DNA from: Nocardiopsis alba DSM 43377
GTDB taxonomy: Bacteria; Actinomycetota; Actinomycetes; Streptosporangiales; Streptosporangiaceae
DNA length: 64,000 nt
Direction of reading: 5' to 3'
NCBI RefSeq assembly: GCF_000341225.1
Contig: NZ_ANAC01000010.1
Coordinates: forward strand, 124,001 to 188,000
In this document: positions 47,128-56,709 of the stretch, piece after piece
How positions within the stretch are numbered: the stretch's first letter is position 1
Layout of the letters: every line of letters starts with the position of its first letter
Position numbers and translations under genes: made by a program
The notes under the pieces: model-generated
What the model was told of the DNA's origin: nothing
What the model saw: the letters and a program-made list of their open reading frames with translations, nothing else
Database searches by the model: none

Positions 47128-48882
47128 ATGGCAGGACACCCGACTTCCCCCGGCCCGGATTCCGGGGCCTCGAACGATCCCACCCGTGGACCGGGCTCAC
47201 CGGTCCCGGATCTCGCGACGTCCCTTCGCGGCGACGCGGACCCTCCTCTGCCCGCGGCGGCCGAGAGGTTCCTGCGCGAGCACGGTGTGGACGCGCCACG
47301 CCCTCGGCAGATCCTGGCGTTGCTCTCCGACGGACGTTGGTGGAGCGCGAACGATCTGGTGCGGGCCGGCGGTGTGGCCCATTCCGTGGTGAACTCGCTG
47401 CTCAAGACGTTGGACGAGGCAGGTGAGGTGACTCGGGACGGAGATCGGTTCCGGTTGGTGCGGCCCGAGCACTATCGCGGTGCCTCGGCCCCCTCGCTGG
47501 CCGATCCCGTGGCCCATCTGTTGTCCGATCATCCCAGGGCCGCCTCCGAACTGGTGCGGGCTGTCGCCGAGGGCCCGGCATCGGACCTGGATCTGGACCA
47601 CGTGTCGGCGACGGCGGAGACGGCGTTGCGTCGCGCGCTCTTCCTGGACACCCGTTTCGATCTGCGTCGACGGACGCTGTTGTGCGTGGGCGACCACGAC
47701 CTGACCTCCCTGGCCCTGCCTCTGGTCCGGCCTGGGGTCCGTGTGCTGGTCGTGGACCTGGACGAGCGGGTGTTGGCGCACATCGACGCGGTGGCCGAGC
47801 GGCTCGGGCTGCCGGTGCGCACGCACAGCGCCGACCTGCGTCTGGGATTGCCTTCGAGCCTGCGCGAACAGGCCGACGTGGTCTTCACCGACCCGCCCTA
47901 CACCCCGGAGGGGGTGGGGTTGTTCGTGCGACGCGGGGTGGAGGGCCTGGCCGACCCCAAGCGGGGTCGTGTGCTCGTGGCCTACGGGGCCAGTGAGGCC
48001 ACTCCGAAGCTCGCGGCGGCCACTCAGGCCCGGCTGGTGCGGTCGGGTCTGTTGATGGAGGCCGTGTGGCCGGACTTCAACCGGTACCTGGGGGCGGAGT
48101 CGATCGGCGCCGCCAGCGACCTGTACGTGCTGCGGCCGTTGGCGAAGCCCTCGCCCTCCTCCGGTGGCGACAGCGCGCGGGTCTACAGCCAGGGCTCCAA
48201 CGCCAAGGAGGCGCGGGGGCGTTTGGACGCCGAGCGGGCCGCCGCGGTGCTGGAACGGGTGGCCGAGGAGGACGTGGAGGGTTCCGACGCCCCGGCCCTG
48301 GTCGGCGACTGGCCGCGCGAGGTCCGTCGTGAGGTGCGGGTGCGGCTGTCCACCTGGATGGACTCGCCGACCGCGGCGGGGACGTGCGCGGTGGTCGATC
48401 TCACCGGTGGTTGGGATCGGTCGGCGCCCCGGGTGGCGTTGGCCTCGACGAGCGACACCGTGTACGTGCTGGTGCCCTCGGCCTCGACCTGGGTACGTGA
48501 CGAGGCCGGTCAGAAGGCCTTCCGGGCGATGGTGGAGCCGGGCGCGCGGGTGCGGTTCCTGCGCGGTTTCGGAGCCCCCGATCTGACCGCGATCCGGTTG
48601 ACGCGCAACCCGGATCCGGGTGGGAGCACGGGTCGCCTCCTGGCCCATGTGCAGGGGCGGGCCCACGGCACGCTCACCACGACGTTGCGGACCGGTCTGG
48701 TGGAGGTGGCCTCCTGGCGGGGCCGCCCGACCAATAAGCGCACGGCCCGGCAGGCGGTGGCGTCGGCTCCGGCGTGGCTGCCCGGGCACAGCCTGTTGGA
48801 CCTGCCCGAGCATCGTTTCTCGGAGTTGCGGGTGTTGGCCTCGGAGCTGGTGGCCCGGGTGGAGGAGTCGCAGGGCGCCTGA
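47128..48882 (+). CDS. bis-aminopropyl spermidine synthase (BpsA) family protein with C-terminal extension
   Basis: 584 residues. An N-terminal winged helix (about 60-110: ILALLSDGRWWSANDLVRAG) precedes a Rossmann methyltransferase-like domain with LLCVGDHDLTSLALPL (188-191 GDHD) and ADVVFTDPPYTPEGVGLFVR (DPPYT 255-259). This arrangement is that of archaeal BpsA, which adds aminopropyl groups to make branched polyamines; the archaeal GDDD motif is GDHD here. The last about 200 residues are an extra region of unknown role. ATG 47128 has GGAGG eight bases upstream. Reaction inferred from the family; methyltransferase activity is an alternative. Confidence 0.75.
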   Translation: MAGHPTSPGPDSGASNDPTRGPGSPVPDLATSLRGDADPPLPAAAERFLREHGVDAPRPRQILALLSDGRWWSANDLVRAGGVAHSVVNSLLKTLDEAGEVTRDGDRFRLVRPEHYRGASAPSLADPVAHLLSDHPRAASELVRAVAEGPASDLDLDHVSATAETALRRALFLDTRFDLRRRTLLCVGDHDLTSLALPLVRPGVRVLVVDLDERVLAHIDAVAERLGLPVRTHSADLRLGLPSSLREQADVVFTDPPYTPEGVGLFVRRGVEGLADPKRGRVLVAYGASEATPKLAAATQARLVRSGLLMEAVWPDFNRYLGAESIGAASDLYVLRPLAKPSPSSGGDSARVYSQGSNAKEARGRLDAERAAAVLERVAEEDVEGSDAPALVGDWPREVRREVRVRLSTWMDSPTAAGTCAVVDLTGGWDRSAPRVALASTSDTVYVLVPSASTWVRDEAGQKAFRAMVEPGARVRFLRGFGAPDLTAIRLTRNPDPGGSTGRLLAHVQGRAHGTLTTTLRTGLVEVASWRGRPTNKRTARQAVASAPAWLPGHSLLDLPEHRFSELRVLASELVARVEESQGA

Positions 48883-48896
48883 GCCCCGGTCCGACG

Positions 48897-48938
48897 ACAC
48901 CGCGGGCCCGGAGGGGGTTCCCTCCGGGCCCGCGGTGT
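48897..48938. terminator. very strong bidirectional terminator
   Basis: A perfect 19-bp stem (48897-48915 with 48920-48938) and GGTT loop, between the convergent stops of the BpsA-like gene and the membrane-anchored protein gene. Confidence 0.9.
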
Positions 48939-48954
48939 GTCCTGTGGTGTTCCC

Positions 48955-50001
48955 CTACTGGCCGGGCTCCACCGGAACCTGTTCCTGAGGGACCTCTTCG
49001 GTACCGGGCTCGACGGGGACGCCCGCCTCTCCGGTACCGGTCTCCCCCGTGCCCTCGGTACCGGGTTCGGCGGGGACGCCCTCACCGGTCGTGTCGGGCT
49101 CGCCGGTACCGGTCTCGCCGCCCTCGTCACCGTCGCTGTACTCGACCAGGCGACGGAAGAGGGGCTCTCGGAAGTTGGCCAGGGCCACCAGCGGGGTGGA
49201 GAGGGTGACGCGTTCCTCCACCGATTCGGAATCGGTCGGCTGAACCCAGACCACGACCAGGTAGTGACCGCTGACGATGGCGTCGGCCGCGCTGTATCCG
49301 GAGCCCAGACGGTCGAAGGGGTCACTGCCGGAGGGGGCGAGGAGGAAACCGGGGTCGACGACCTCCTCGGCGGACTCGTCGTCCTCGGGTTCGGGCGCCT
49401 CCATGGCGTCGGCGACGGCACGGCTGCCCTCGACGTCGGCCAGGTTGAACACGGCGGCCACACCGAAGTAACCGTCCGCCACGTAGGTGGCGCGTCCGAC
49501 CTGGGAGCAGTCGGCCGCCGCCAACGCGTCGGTGACCTCCTGACCCCAGACGGCGGCGGAGCAGTCCTCGGTCAGGTCCGAGTCCCGCAGGGTGAAGTCG
49601 ATGCTCTGGCTGGAGATCTCGGCGTTGCGGCGTTCGAACAGCTCGCCCTCGTTCAGGGGGCGCGAGTCCACCTCGCGGGAGGCGAGCACCTCGTTCATGC
49701 TGCCGGCGTCCCGGATCTTGTAGACGACCGGGCGCGTCTGCTGGGCGGCCGCGTCCTCTCCCTCGTCCCCCGTGAACCTGAGGAACAGGAAGGTACCGAG
49801 GACGGCGAGCACCACGACCAGCGCCACGACGACGATGATCAGGGTCCGGCCCGGACGTCCGGCCTCCTTCTTGCGTCGGCCACCGCCCCGGCGGCGCCCG
49901 CCCTCGGCGGAGGGGGCCGTCGAGGTCCGGGACTCGTCGGGCTCGCTGTTCTTCCTCCGGCGGCCCGGCCGGCCGGGCGTCGATGGTTCAGAAGGGGACA
50001 C
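48955..50001 (-). CDS. membrane-anchored extracellular protein, member A of a paralogous pair
   Basis: A 348-residue protein of unknown function. A basic, disordered cytoplasmic N-terminus (about 50 residues) is followed by one transmembrane helix (TLIIVVVALVVVLAVLGTFL) and an extracellular domain with two Cys (DLTEDCSAAVWGQEV and ALAAADCSQVGRATYV, probably a disulfide), AVFNLADVEGSRAVADAM, DPGFLLAPSG and GHYLVVVWVQ. The tail is a Glu/Gly/Thr/Pro-rich low-complexity stalk. GTG start at 50001 with AAAGG upstream. Same domain order as the next gene. Confidence 0.75.
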   Translation of the reverse strand: MSPSEPSTPGRPGRRRKNSEPDESRTSTAPSAEGGRRRGGGRRKKEAGRPGRTLIIVVVALVVVLAVLGTFLFLRFTGDEGEDAAAQQTRPVVYKIRDAGSMNEVLASREVDSRPLNEGELFERRNAEISSQSIDFTLRDSDLTEDCSAAVWGQEVTDALAAADCSQVGRATYVADGYFGVAAVFNLADVEGSRAVADAMEAPEPEDDESAEEVVDPGFLLAPSGSDPFDRLGSGYSAADAIVSGHYLVVVWVQPTDSESVEERVTLSTPLVALANFREPLFRRLVEYSDGDEGGETGTGEPDTTGEGVPAEPGTEGTGETGTGEAGVPVEPGTEEVPQEQVPVEPGQ

Positions 50002-50174
50002 CCAAAGGACCTTTCCGTGGGTTCGGGCCGGTCACCGAGGTGACCGGCCCGCTTGCGCTCGGGATTCGGGGGGATGGATCCTCCCCCCGGTACGACCCTG
50101 GCGGGGACGGGTCGATCTGTCCGAGATCCTATCGGGGCGCCCGACAGGGCCGAACAGATCCACCGTCTCCGTCG

Positions 50175-51341
50175 TCACTCACCGTCGGGACGGTTCGCGA
50201 CGACCTCGTCGTAGACGAACGAGAAGGCGTTCATGGAGGCCACGTTCAGGGTCGCCATGTCCGTGTCCTTACCGGGCGGCTCCCCGTCGACGCGTCCCGA
50301 CCAGAACACGGCCAGGTAGTGGCCCATGACCTGGGTGGAGGCCTGGCTGTAGCCGTCCTGGAGTCCGGGGATCCCCTCGTCCTCACGGGTGAGGAGGAAG
50401 CCGGGGCCGGTCTCGGCATTGGTCGGGTCCATCGCCGCGGCCACCTCGGTGGCGCTCTCGCTGTCGGAGAGGTCGAACAGGGTCACCTGCGCGACGTAGT
50501 CCTCCTTGGAGTCGGTGTAGACGCCCGAGGCCGCGTTGACGCAGCCGCCGTCCAGGAGACTCTGACCGAGCTCCTCGCCCCACACCAGAGAGGTGCAGGA
50601 GTCGGTGACCTCGGAGGCCCTCAGGTCCAGCTTCATGTCCCCGAGCTCGAGCTCGTCGACGGAGCCGAACACCGAGTCGTCGGTCATCGGTTCCGCGTCG
50701 GCGGGACGCTCGTCGATGGCCCCGAACACCTCGGGGTCGTCGGGCTGGAAGAGGTACAGCTCCGGGGTGAGGGTGCTGTGTCCCTCGGGCGGGGCCACGA
50801 TGGAGTCCTCGCCCCCGGCCGAGCTTCCTCCGCCTCCGGTGACCAGCTGGAAGCTCAACAGGCCCAGGAGGGCGACCAGAGCGAGGCTGAAGGCTCCCAG
50901 GAGCACTCCGAGCACGGCGGTGCCGCGCTTGCGCTTGCTCTGCTCGGCGAGGGTGTACACGATCTGGTTGGGCCGGTCGCCCAGGACCGAGACCTTCTTG
51001 ATCGCGGACGCGGAGAAGGCGGAGACACGGTCGACACCGCGCTTGTCCTTGCCCTTGCCCTTGTTCTTCCGTCGCCCACCGCGACGACCCGGACGTTCCG
51101 CCTCGGCGTCCTGCTCCGGCTCGTCGTCGTGGTACTCCGCGGCGTCGTCCTCGGCATCGCGGGTGTGGGTGTGGCCGTACTCCTCGGAGAAGTCCTCCTC
51201 GGGGTCGTAGCCCTCGTCGTATCCGTCGTCCTCACGCTCGTAGTCGTGCTCTTCGACGTGGTCTCCGGTGTGGGTGCCGGAGGCGTGACGGGTTCCGCCA
51301 CGCCGTCCCTTGCGTCCGTAACCGGACTCGGCTCTGCTCAC
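50175..51341 (-). CDS. membrane-anchored extracellular protein, member B of a paralogous pair
   Basis: A 388-residue protein of unknown function. A long acidic cytoplasmic arm (about 100 residues) and a basic GKGKGKDKRG patch precede one transmembrane helix (LGVLLGAFSLALVALLGLLS). The extracellular domain matches its neighbour in order: DSCTSLVWGEELGQSL, LDGGCVNAASGVYT, VTLFDLSDSESATEVAAAM, GPGFLLTRED, GHYLAVFWSG. Both Cys are kept. GTG 51341 chosen (GAGAAAG upstream). Lies downstream of lgt on the same strand. Confidence 0.75.
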   Translation of the reverse strand: MSRAESGYGRKGRRGGTRHASGTHTGDHVEEHDYEREDDGYDEGYDPEEDFSEEYGHTHTRDAEDDAAEYHDDEPEQDAEAERPGRRGGRRKNKGKGKDKRGVDRVSAFSASAIKKVSVLGDRPNQIVYTLAEQSKRKRGTAVLGVLLGAFSLALVALLGLLSFQLVTGGGGSSAGGEDSIVAPPEGHSTLTPELYLFQPDDPEVFGAIDERPADAEPMTDDSVFGSVDELELGDMKLDLRASEVTDSCTSLVWGEELGQSLLDGGCVNAASGVYTDSKEDYVAQVTLFDLSDSESATEVAAAMDPTNAETGPGFLLTREDEGIPGLQDGYSQASTQVMGHYLAVFWSGRVDGEPPGKDTDMATLNVASMNAFSFVYDEVVANRPDGE

Positions 51342-51444
51342 GGTCTTTCTCAATCGTCAACCCGTGGTCTGCTCGACTGGTGGGGAGAACTCCCTTGGAC
51401 GCGGTCGGCCACGGGCCGACGCGTCGGGGTTCACTGTCCCCGAT

Positions 51445-52563
51445 CTACTCGGGCTTCGACCCGGAGTCGCCTCCGGCGCCTTCGGCACCGTCCTCCGCCG
51501 AGCCCTCGCTACTAGATCGCTCGGGACGCGGATGGTATTCCGTGCCGGCTCCACTGGAAGCGTCCGTGACCTGGTCGAACCCCGAATCGTCGGTGTCCAC
51601 GGCGCTGTAGACGGTGCCCTGGTCGTCGGTGTCACGCGCACCTGTGTCCCCGAACACCTGGGTGCCCGCGTCGTGGCCGTGCGGGACCACCGCGGTGGAG
51701 AAACGGTCCAGGCGGCTACCGGCCCACACGAAGTAGGCCAGGGCGCCGAGGAAGACGACGATCGAGGTCCAGTTGTTCAGACGCAGGCCGAGGAAGTCGT
51801 TGGCCGGGTCCACGCGCAGGTACTCGATCCAGAAGCGGCCGACGCAGTAGCCCATGACGTAGAGGGCGAAGAGGCGCCCGCCCTGGAGGGAGCTCTCGAA
51901 GCGACGGCCGAGGTAGGCCAGGAGGATCGCCAGGCCCAGGCACCAGAGGGATTCGTAGAGGAAGGTGGGGTGGTACGTGGTCACACCGGGCTCCATGCCG
52001 GCGCGAAGGTAGCCCTCGGGGGTGAGGTTGATCTCCACGGCCCAGGGCAGGTCGGTGGGACGGCCGAACAGCTCCTGGTTGAAGTAGTTGCCCCAGCGAC
52101 CGATGGCCTGGGCCAGCGGGATGGTGGGGGCGATGGCGAAGGCGAGCTTGGACATCGACAGCCCGCGTTTGCGCGCGACCAGCCATACGCCGAGGGCTCC
52201 GAGCGGGATGGCCCCCCAGATACCGAGTCCGCCCTCCCAGATGTAGAAGGCGCGGATGGGCTCCTTGCCCGGCCCGAAGTAGAGCTGGGCGTCACTGATG
52301 ACGTGGTAGAGGCGTCCACCGATGAGCCCGAGGATCACGGCCCAGACGGCCATGTCCATGATGGTGCCGGGCTCTCCCCCCATCGCCTTCCACCTGCGCT
52401 CGCTCCACAGGACGGCGACGATGACGCCGGCCAGGATGCACAGGGCGTAGAAGTGGATCTGCAGGGGCCCGATGGGGATCGCGTTGACCTCGGGGCTGGG
52501 AATGGCCGCGAGGGCGCGACCGTACTCGATCGCGCCCTCGAAGGCTGTCGACGGCAATGTCAA
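51445..52563 (-). CDS. lgt: prolipoprotein diacylglyceryl transferase
   Basis: Adds diacylglycerol to the lipobox Cys of prolipoproteins, such as those at 12.4, 22.3, 23.7 and 34.5 kb. The 372-residue integral membrane protein shows the Lgt signature AIGRWGNYFNQELFGRPT (catalytic region with conserved R, N, E), HFYALCILAGVIVAV, GGLGIWGAIPLGALG and RFWIEYLRVDPANDF. The last about 75 residues are a charged C-terminal extension, common in actinobacteria. The start is probably TTG at 52563. Confidence 0.96.
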   Translation of the reverse strand: MTLPSTAFEGAIEYGRALAAIPSPEVNAIPIGPLQIHFYALCILAGVIVAVLWSERRWKAMGGEPGTIMDMAVWAVILGLIGGRLYHVISDAQLYFGPGKEPIRAFYIWEGGLGIWGAIPLGALGVWLVARKRGLSMSKLAFAIAPTIPLAQAIGRWGNYFNQELFGRPTDLPWAVEINLTPEGYLRAGMEPGVTTYHPTFLYESLWCLGLAILLAYLGRRFESSLQGGRLFALYVMGYCVGRFWIEYLRVDPANDFLGLRLNNWTSIVVFLGALAYFVWAGSRLDRFSTAVVPHGHDAGTQVFGDTGARDTDDQGTVYSAVDTDDSGFDQVTDASSGAGTEYHPRPERSSSEGSAEDGAEGAGGDSGSKPE

Positions 52564-52602
52564 TGCTCTGCTCTCGGGTTCGCCCCGCGCGCGGGGTTCT
52601 TG

Positions 52603-53586
52603 TCAGGGGTTGTCCGCGTCGCCCCCGTCGCCCATCGGTCGAGTCTCGACCTCGCCCGGTCCCGCGGAGGCGATCGCCTCGGACAGACCGCGTGCGGTCA
52701 TGGCGCTGTTGTTGTCGAGCAGTTCGCCGTTGATGTAGACGGAAGGTGTGCCGCGGAACGCGTTGTCTCCGCTGTAGCGAGTGTAAGCCGTTCCGGTGGC
52801 GTCGATGATCTCGCCCGTGTAGGTCCCGTCGAGGAACGAGGAGTCGTGCCCGTTCTCGTCGCCCCACTTGAGCAGGTCGGCCAGGACCATGGTCCCCAGG
52901 GTCTCCTCGCCGATCTGCTCGGTGGCGTCCTGGGTCAGGGCGGGAAGGAACTTCTCGGTGAACTCGGTGACGATCTCGGCCTCGGCGTCGAGGCGTTCGT
53001 CGAACTCGGCACCCTGGGTGTCGTCGCCGCCGGCCTCTCGGAACCATCCCTTGAGTTCGTCGACGTCGAAGCCTTCACGGCCCTCGGTCGGCTGGTTCTC
53101 GAAGAGCAGGTCGTTGTACTGGACGAAGAGGTCGTGGTCGGCGGCGGCGCGGGCGGCGGCCCCGGCCCGCAGCGAGTTGCTGCTGATGGGGACGGGCTGC
53201 TGGGCGAAGATGCTGACCGGCCGGAAGTGGACGATGGCCTCGCCCTCGGCGGCACGCTCCTTGAGGAGGTCGCCGTTGAGGAGTTCGAACTGGCGGCAGG
53301 CCGGGCACTGGTAGTCGGCGTACACCTCGACGACGGGGGCCTCCACGCCCTCGTCGGCCATGACGACGCTGCCGTCGTCCTGGAGGGTGGTGGTGGCCAG
53401 CGGACCGTCGTACTCGTCGCCCTGACCGTAGGTGAGGACGGCGTAGCCGACACCGACGACGAGCAGGACCACGAGCGCGGCACCGCCGAGGACCAGAAGG
53501 GTCTTGTTGCGCTTGGCGGCGCGCTTCTCCCTCTCCCGCTGTTCCCTGAGTTTCTCTCGGGAGCGCTTGCGCGCTTCACTGCCCAT
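52603..53586 (-). CDS. membrane-anchored DsbA-like thioredoxin-fold oxidoreductase
   Basis: 327 residues. A basic N-terminus and one transmembrane helix (TLLVLGGAALVVLLVVGVGY) expose a thioredoxin-fold domain with active site CPAC in VEVYADYQCPACRQFE and the cis-Pro loop RGTPSVYINGELLD. An inserted helical region lies between them, as in DsbA. Likely catalyses disulfide exchange in exported proteins. ATG 53586 has AGGGGAAA upstream. It lies 60 bp after the MauE-like gene, which probably recycles it. Confidence 0.9.
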   Translation of the reverse strand: MGSEARKRSREKLREQREREKRAAKRNKTLLVLGGAALVVLLVVGVGYAVLTYGQGDEYDGPLATTTLQDDGSVVMADEGVEAPVVEVYADYQCPACRQFELLNGDLLKERAAEGEAIVHFRPVSIFAQQPVPISSNSLRAGAAARAAADHDLFVQYNDLLFENQPTEGREGFDVDELKGWFREAGGDDTQGAEFDERLDAEAEIVTEFTEKFLPALTQDATEQIGEETLGTMVLADLLKWGDENGHDSSFLDGTYTGEIIDATGTAYTRYSGDNAFRGTPSVYINGELLDNNSAMTARGLSEAIASAGPGEVETRPMGDGGDADNP

Positions 53587-53646
53587 GCTTTCCCCTGTTT
53601 CCGATGTTGCTGAAGTGATCGACCGTGCTGTGGAGTGGCCTCCGGC

Positions 53647-54153
53647 TCACTTGTAGAGCCCGAGGGTCCGGTCGAGGGCGAAGGGTGAACGGGGCCAGAT
53701 CGCGATGAACGCGCCCAGCGCCGCGAAGACGATGTCGCGGGCGATGGAGAGCCCGTAGGTGGTCTCCCCCGGTTCGACCTGTCCGCCGCCGCCGAAGCAA
53801 CCGCAGTCGATGTTGAGGCCGCGGGCCATCGCGGAAAAGATTCCGGCGATGAAGACGACCATGAGGATCGCGCTGACCGCGCCCACGTATCGGGTGGCCA
53901 GACCGGCCAGGAGCAGCAGGGCCAGCGCGAGTTCGAAGAGGGGGAGGGTGTAACCGATGAGCCGGGCGATCTCGTGGGGGAAGAGGTCGTAGGCCTCCAC
54001 CGCCTGGACCGACAGTGCCGGCGGGAACTTGGTGACGGCCGCGGTGATGAGGACGGCGGCCAGGCCGAGGCGGCAGGCGAGGCTGATCCAGGGTTGGACG
54101 GTCTCCCAGCGTGTGGGGGGACGGGGGGCGGCGTCGTCTGGTGTGTCCGTCAT
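53647..54153 (-). CDS. MauE/DoxX-like membrane protein
   Basis: A 168-residue protein with four transmembrane helices. LACRLGLAAVLITAAVTKFP is the MauE/DoxX-type first helix and GLNIDCGCFGGGGQVEPGET has the conserved extracellular CxC pair, suited to relay electrons from a DsbA partner to quinone. The ATG at 54153 starts the soluble arm; longer readings are not conserved. Coupled by position to the thioredoxin-fold gene downstream. Confidence 0.88.
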   Translation of the reverse strand: MTDTPDDAAPRPPTRWETVQPWISLACRLGLAAVLITAAVTKFPPALSVQAVEAYDLFPHEIARLIGYTLPLFELALALLLLAGLATRYVGAVSAILMVVFIAGIFSAMARGLNIDCGCFGGGGQVEPGETTYGLSIARDIVFAALGAFIAIWPRSPFALDRTLGLYK

Positions 54154-54513
54154 CTGAGGCCTTCGGGAGAGGGGTCGGTCGTCGGCGAGCGTGGCTCCGG
54201 GTGCCCGGGCCGTCGCTCTTCGTGTCGATAGAGATCCTACTTGCTGTAGTGGACGGGTGACACTGGGTTCGAACCCCGTGGTGACGGAGCGGCACCCGGC
54301 GACCCGGAGCACCGCCATCACATCACCGACACGCCGTTCTCGGGACCGATCCGGCCGTTTTCCCAACCCCTTCTCACCCGATTCTCACCCTCTTAACCCG
54401 AACCGCGATCGAAGAGGTCCACCGGCCCGAGAACGCCTCCGTCGCTCTCCTCCCCCGAACGCGATTCGCCCCTCGGGCCGGACCCGAGGGGCGAACGGTG
54501 GTGCGGGAGGCGA
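54154..54513. other. intergenic region between the MauE-like gene and trpA
   Basis: About 360 bp. It holds the MauE promoter region, a 12-bp palindrome GGGTTCGAACCC (54265-54276) that mimics a tRNA T-arm but has no cloverleaf around it, and the trp-operon terminator at 54465-54495. Confidence 0.55.
54465..54495 (-). terminator. trp operon terminator
   Basis: TTCGCCCCTCGG (54465-54476) and CCGAGGGGCGAA (54484-54495) form a perfect 12-bp stem with a 7-nt loop, 19 bp after the trpA stop. Confidence 0.85.
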
Positions 54514-55326
54514 TCAGCGGGAGCGGACGCCTCCGGCCAGTTCCTCGGCGAAGGAACGGACCGCGATCAGCCCGGTCTCCAGGTCCGGAGCGTCCAGGAC
54601 CCGCTGGCAGAACCCGGCGCCGACGATGACCCCGTCGGCGTAGGCGGCGACCTCGGCGGCCTGGGCCGCGGTGGAGATGCCCAACCCCACGCAGATCGGC
54701 AACTCCGAGTCCCGGGTGACCTCGCGGGTGCGCCGGACCAGGGTCTCGGCGGTGTCGGCGACCTGGGCCCGGGTACCGGTGACGCCCATGAGCGAGGCCG
54801 CGTACACGAACCCGCTACAGGCCTCGGTGGTCAGCGCCAGACGCCGGTCCGAGGAGGAGGGCGCCACCAGGAAGATCCGGTCGAGCCCGGCCTTCTCCGA
54901 GGCGTCGTACCACTCGCGGGCCTCCTCCGGGATGAGGTCGGGGGTGATGACCCCGGCCCCGCCGGCGTCGGCCAGGCCGGTGGCGAAGCGCTCCACGCCG
55001 TAGCGTTCGATCGGGTTCCAGTAGGACATCACCAGGGCCGCGGCACCGGTGGCGGCGGTGGCCTCCACCACTCGGAACACGTCCTCCGTGGTGGTGCCGG
55101 AGTTCAGCGCCATATCGGCCGCCCGCTGGATGGTGGGGCCGTCCATCATGGGGTCGGAGTAGGGCAGGCCGACCTCGATGACGTCGCAGCCGCCCTCGAC
55201 CATGGCCTGGACGACGCGGATGGAGGACTCCACGTCGGGGAAGCCCGCGGGGAGGTAGCCGACGAGGGCGGCCCGGCCGGCGGCGCGCGCCTCGGCCATC
55301 TTGGTCTGCAATGTGGTGGTCGGCAT
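54514..55326 (-). CDS. trpA: tryptophan synthase alpha chain
   Basis: Cleaves indole-3-glycerol phosphate to indole and glyceraldehyde-3-phosphate. The 270-residue TIM barrel has VGYLPAGFPDVESS, the catalytic Glu in CDVIEVGLPYSDPMMDGPTI (with catalytic Asp in the same loop), and ICVGLGISTAAQAAEVAAYA. The ATG overlaps the trpB stop as TGATG, so the two are translated together. A long frame extending to 56667 is only a shadow over trpB. Confidence 0.97.
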   Translation of the reverse strand: MPTTTLQTKMAEARAAGRAALVGYLPAGFPDVESSIRVVQAMVEGGCDVIEVGLPYSDPMMDGPTIQRAADMALNSGTTTEDVFRVVEATAATGAAALVMSYWNPIERYGVERFATGLADAGGAGVITPDLIPEEAREWYDASEKAGLDRIFLVAPSSSDRRLALTTEACSGFVYAASLMGVTGTRAQVADTAETLVRRTREVTRDSELPICVGLGISTAAQAAEVAAYADGVIVGAGFCQRVLDAPDLETGLIAVRSFAEELAGGVRSR

Positions 55327-56543
55327 CAGGCCTGTCCCTCCGAGTCGACGAGGCCGAAGTAGTCGGCGGCGGTGTTGACGTCCTTGTCCCCGCGTCCGGA
55401 GAGGTTCACCAGGATGATGGAGTCCGGGCCGAGCCTGCGGCCCAGCCGGATCGCCCCGCCCAGGGCGTGCGCGCTCTCGATGGCGGGGATGATGCCCTCG
55501 GTCCGGCACAGCAGCCGGAAGGCCTCCATCGCCTCGGCGTCGGTGACGGGCTCGTAGGTGGCGCGGCCGGTGGCGGCCAGGTGGGCGTGCTCGGGCCCCA
55601 CCGCCGGGTAGTCGAGTCCGGCGGAGATGGAGTGGCTGGGCAGGGTCTGGCCGTACTCGTCCTGGAGGACGAAGGTACGGGCCCCGTGGAAGACCCCGGG
55701 GCTGCCCGCGGTGATGGAGGCGGCGGTGCGGTCGGTGTCGGCGCCCTCTCCCCCGGCCTCGAAGCCGTACAGGGCCACCTCCTCGTCGGGGATGAAGGCG
55801 GCGAAGATCGCGATGGCGTTCGACCCTCCGCCCACGCAGGCGGTGACGGCGTCGGGGAGACGGCCGGTGAGTTCCAGCGCCTGCCTGCGGGCCTCGGCGC
55901 CCACGGTGAAGTGCAGGTCGCGCACCAGCTTGGGGAAGGGGTGCGGTCCGGCGGCGGTGCCGAAGAGGTAGTGGGTGCGGTCGACGTTGGCGACCCAGTC
56001 CCGGAAGGTCTCGTTGATGGCGTCCTTGAGCGTGCGGCTGCCGATCGTGACCGGGACGACCTCGGCGCCGAGCATCCTCATCCGGGCGACGTTGAGGGCC
56101 TGACGGCGGGTGTCCTCTTCGCCCATGTAGATGCGGCACTCCAGGCCGAGCAGCGCGCAGGCGGTGGCGGTGGCCACGCCGTGCTGGCCGGCACCGGTCT
56201 CGGCGATGACGCGCGTCTTGCCCATGCGCTTGGTCAGCAGGGCCTGGCCCAGCACGTTGTTGATCTTGTGCGAGCCGGTGTGGTTGAGGTCCTCGCGCTT
56301 GAGGAGGATGCGGGCGCCGCCCGCGTGCTCGGAGAAGTTGCGGGCCTCGGTGAGCAGGCTCGGACGGCCGGCGTAGTTCTTGAGCAGGTCGTCGAACTCG
56401 GCCTGGAAGACCGGGTCCTCCTTGGCCTTGGCCCATTCGGCCTCGACCTCGTCGAGGGCGGCGATGAGGGCCTCGGGGGCGAAACGCCCACCGAAACGGC
56501 CGTAGTGCCCCAGCTCGTCGGGCACCGGTTGAGCGTGACTCAT
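55326..56543 (-). CDS. trpB: tryptophan synthase beta chain
   Basis: PLP enzyme joining indole and serine. The 405-residue product has the PLP lysine in [34 protein letters not shown], the phosphate-binding [12 protein letters not shown], and [16 protein letters not shown]. Spaced about 240 bp from trpC; the gap contains a short Trp-containing open frame. Confidence 0.98.
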   Translation of the reverse strand: MSHAQPVPDELGHYGRFGGRFAPEALIAALDEVEAEWAKAKEDPVFQAEFDDLLKNYAGRPSLLTEARNFSEHAGGARILLKREDLNHTGSHKINNVLGQALLTKRMGKTRVIAETGAGQHGVATATACALLGLECRIYMGEEDTRRQALNVARMRMLGAEVVPVTIGSRTLKDAINETFRDWVANVDRTHYLFGTAAGPHPFPKLVRDLHFTVGAEARRQALELTGRLPDAVTACVGGGSNAIAIFAAFIPDEEVALYGFEAGGEGADTDRTAASITAGSPGVFHGARTFVLQDEYGQTLPSHSISAGLDYPAVGPEHAHLAATGRATYEPVTDAEAMEAFRLLCRTEGIIPAIESAHALGGAIRLGRRLGPDSIILVNLSGRGDKDVNTAADYFGLVDSEGQA

Positions 56544-56709
56544 GGGAAGTTCTCCTGGAAGGAGGCCGACCGCGGTGGTTCCCCCGCCGACGTTCGCGCC
56601 GCGGGGAGGCCGCGCGCCGACCGGCTGTGCGCCGCCGGGGTCCGGCGGCTCGATTGGTTCGGGTCAACGCGGCGACGGGAACCCGCGGACGTGTACGCCT
56701 ACGGGCTCC

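Noticed and set aside
54265..54276. tRNA T-arm-like GGGTTCGAACCC
   Set aside because: It is a simple palindrome; no acceptor, D or anticodon stems can be formed around it on either strand.
54514..56667. One continuous 717-codon minus-strand frame
   Set aside because: Only its last about 270 codons encode trpA. The rest is an Arg/Pro-rich shadow frame over trpB, which is unambiguous in another frame.
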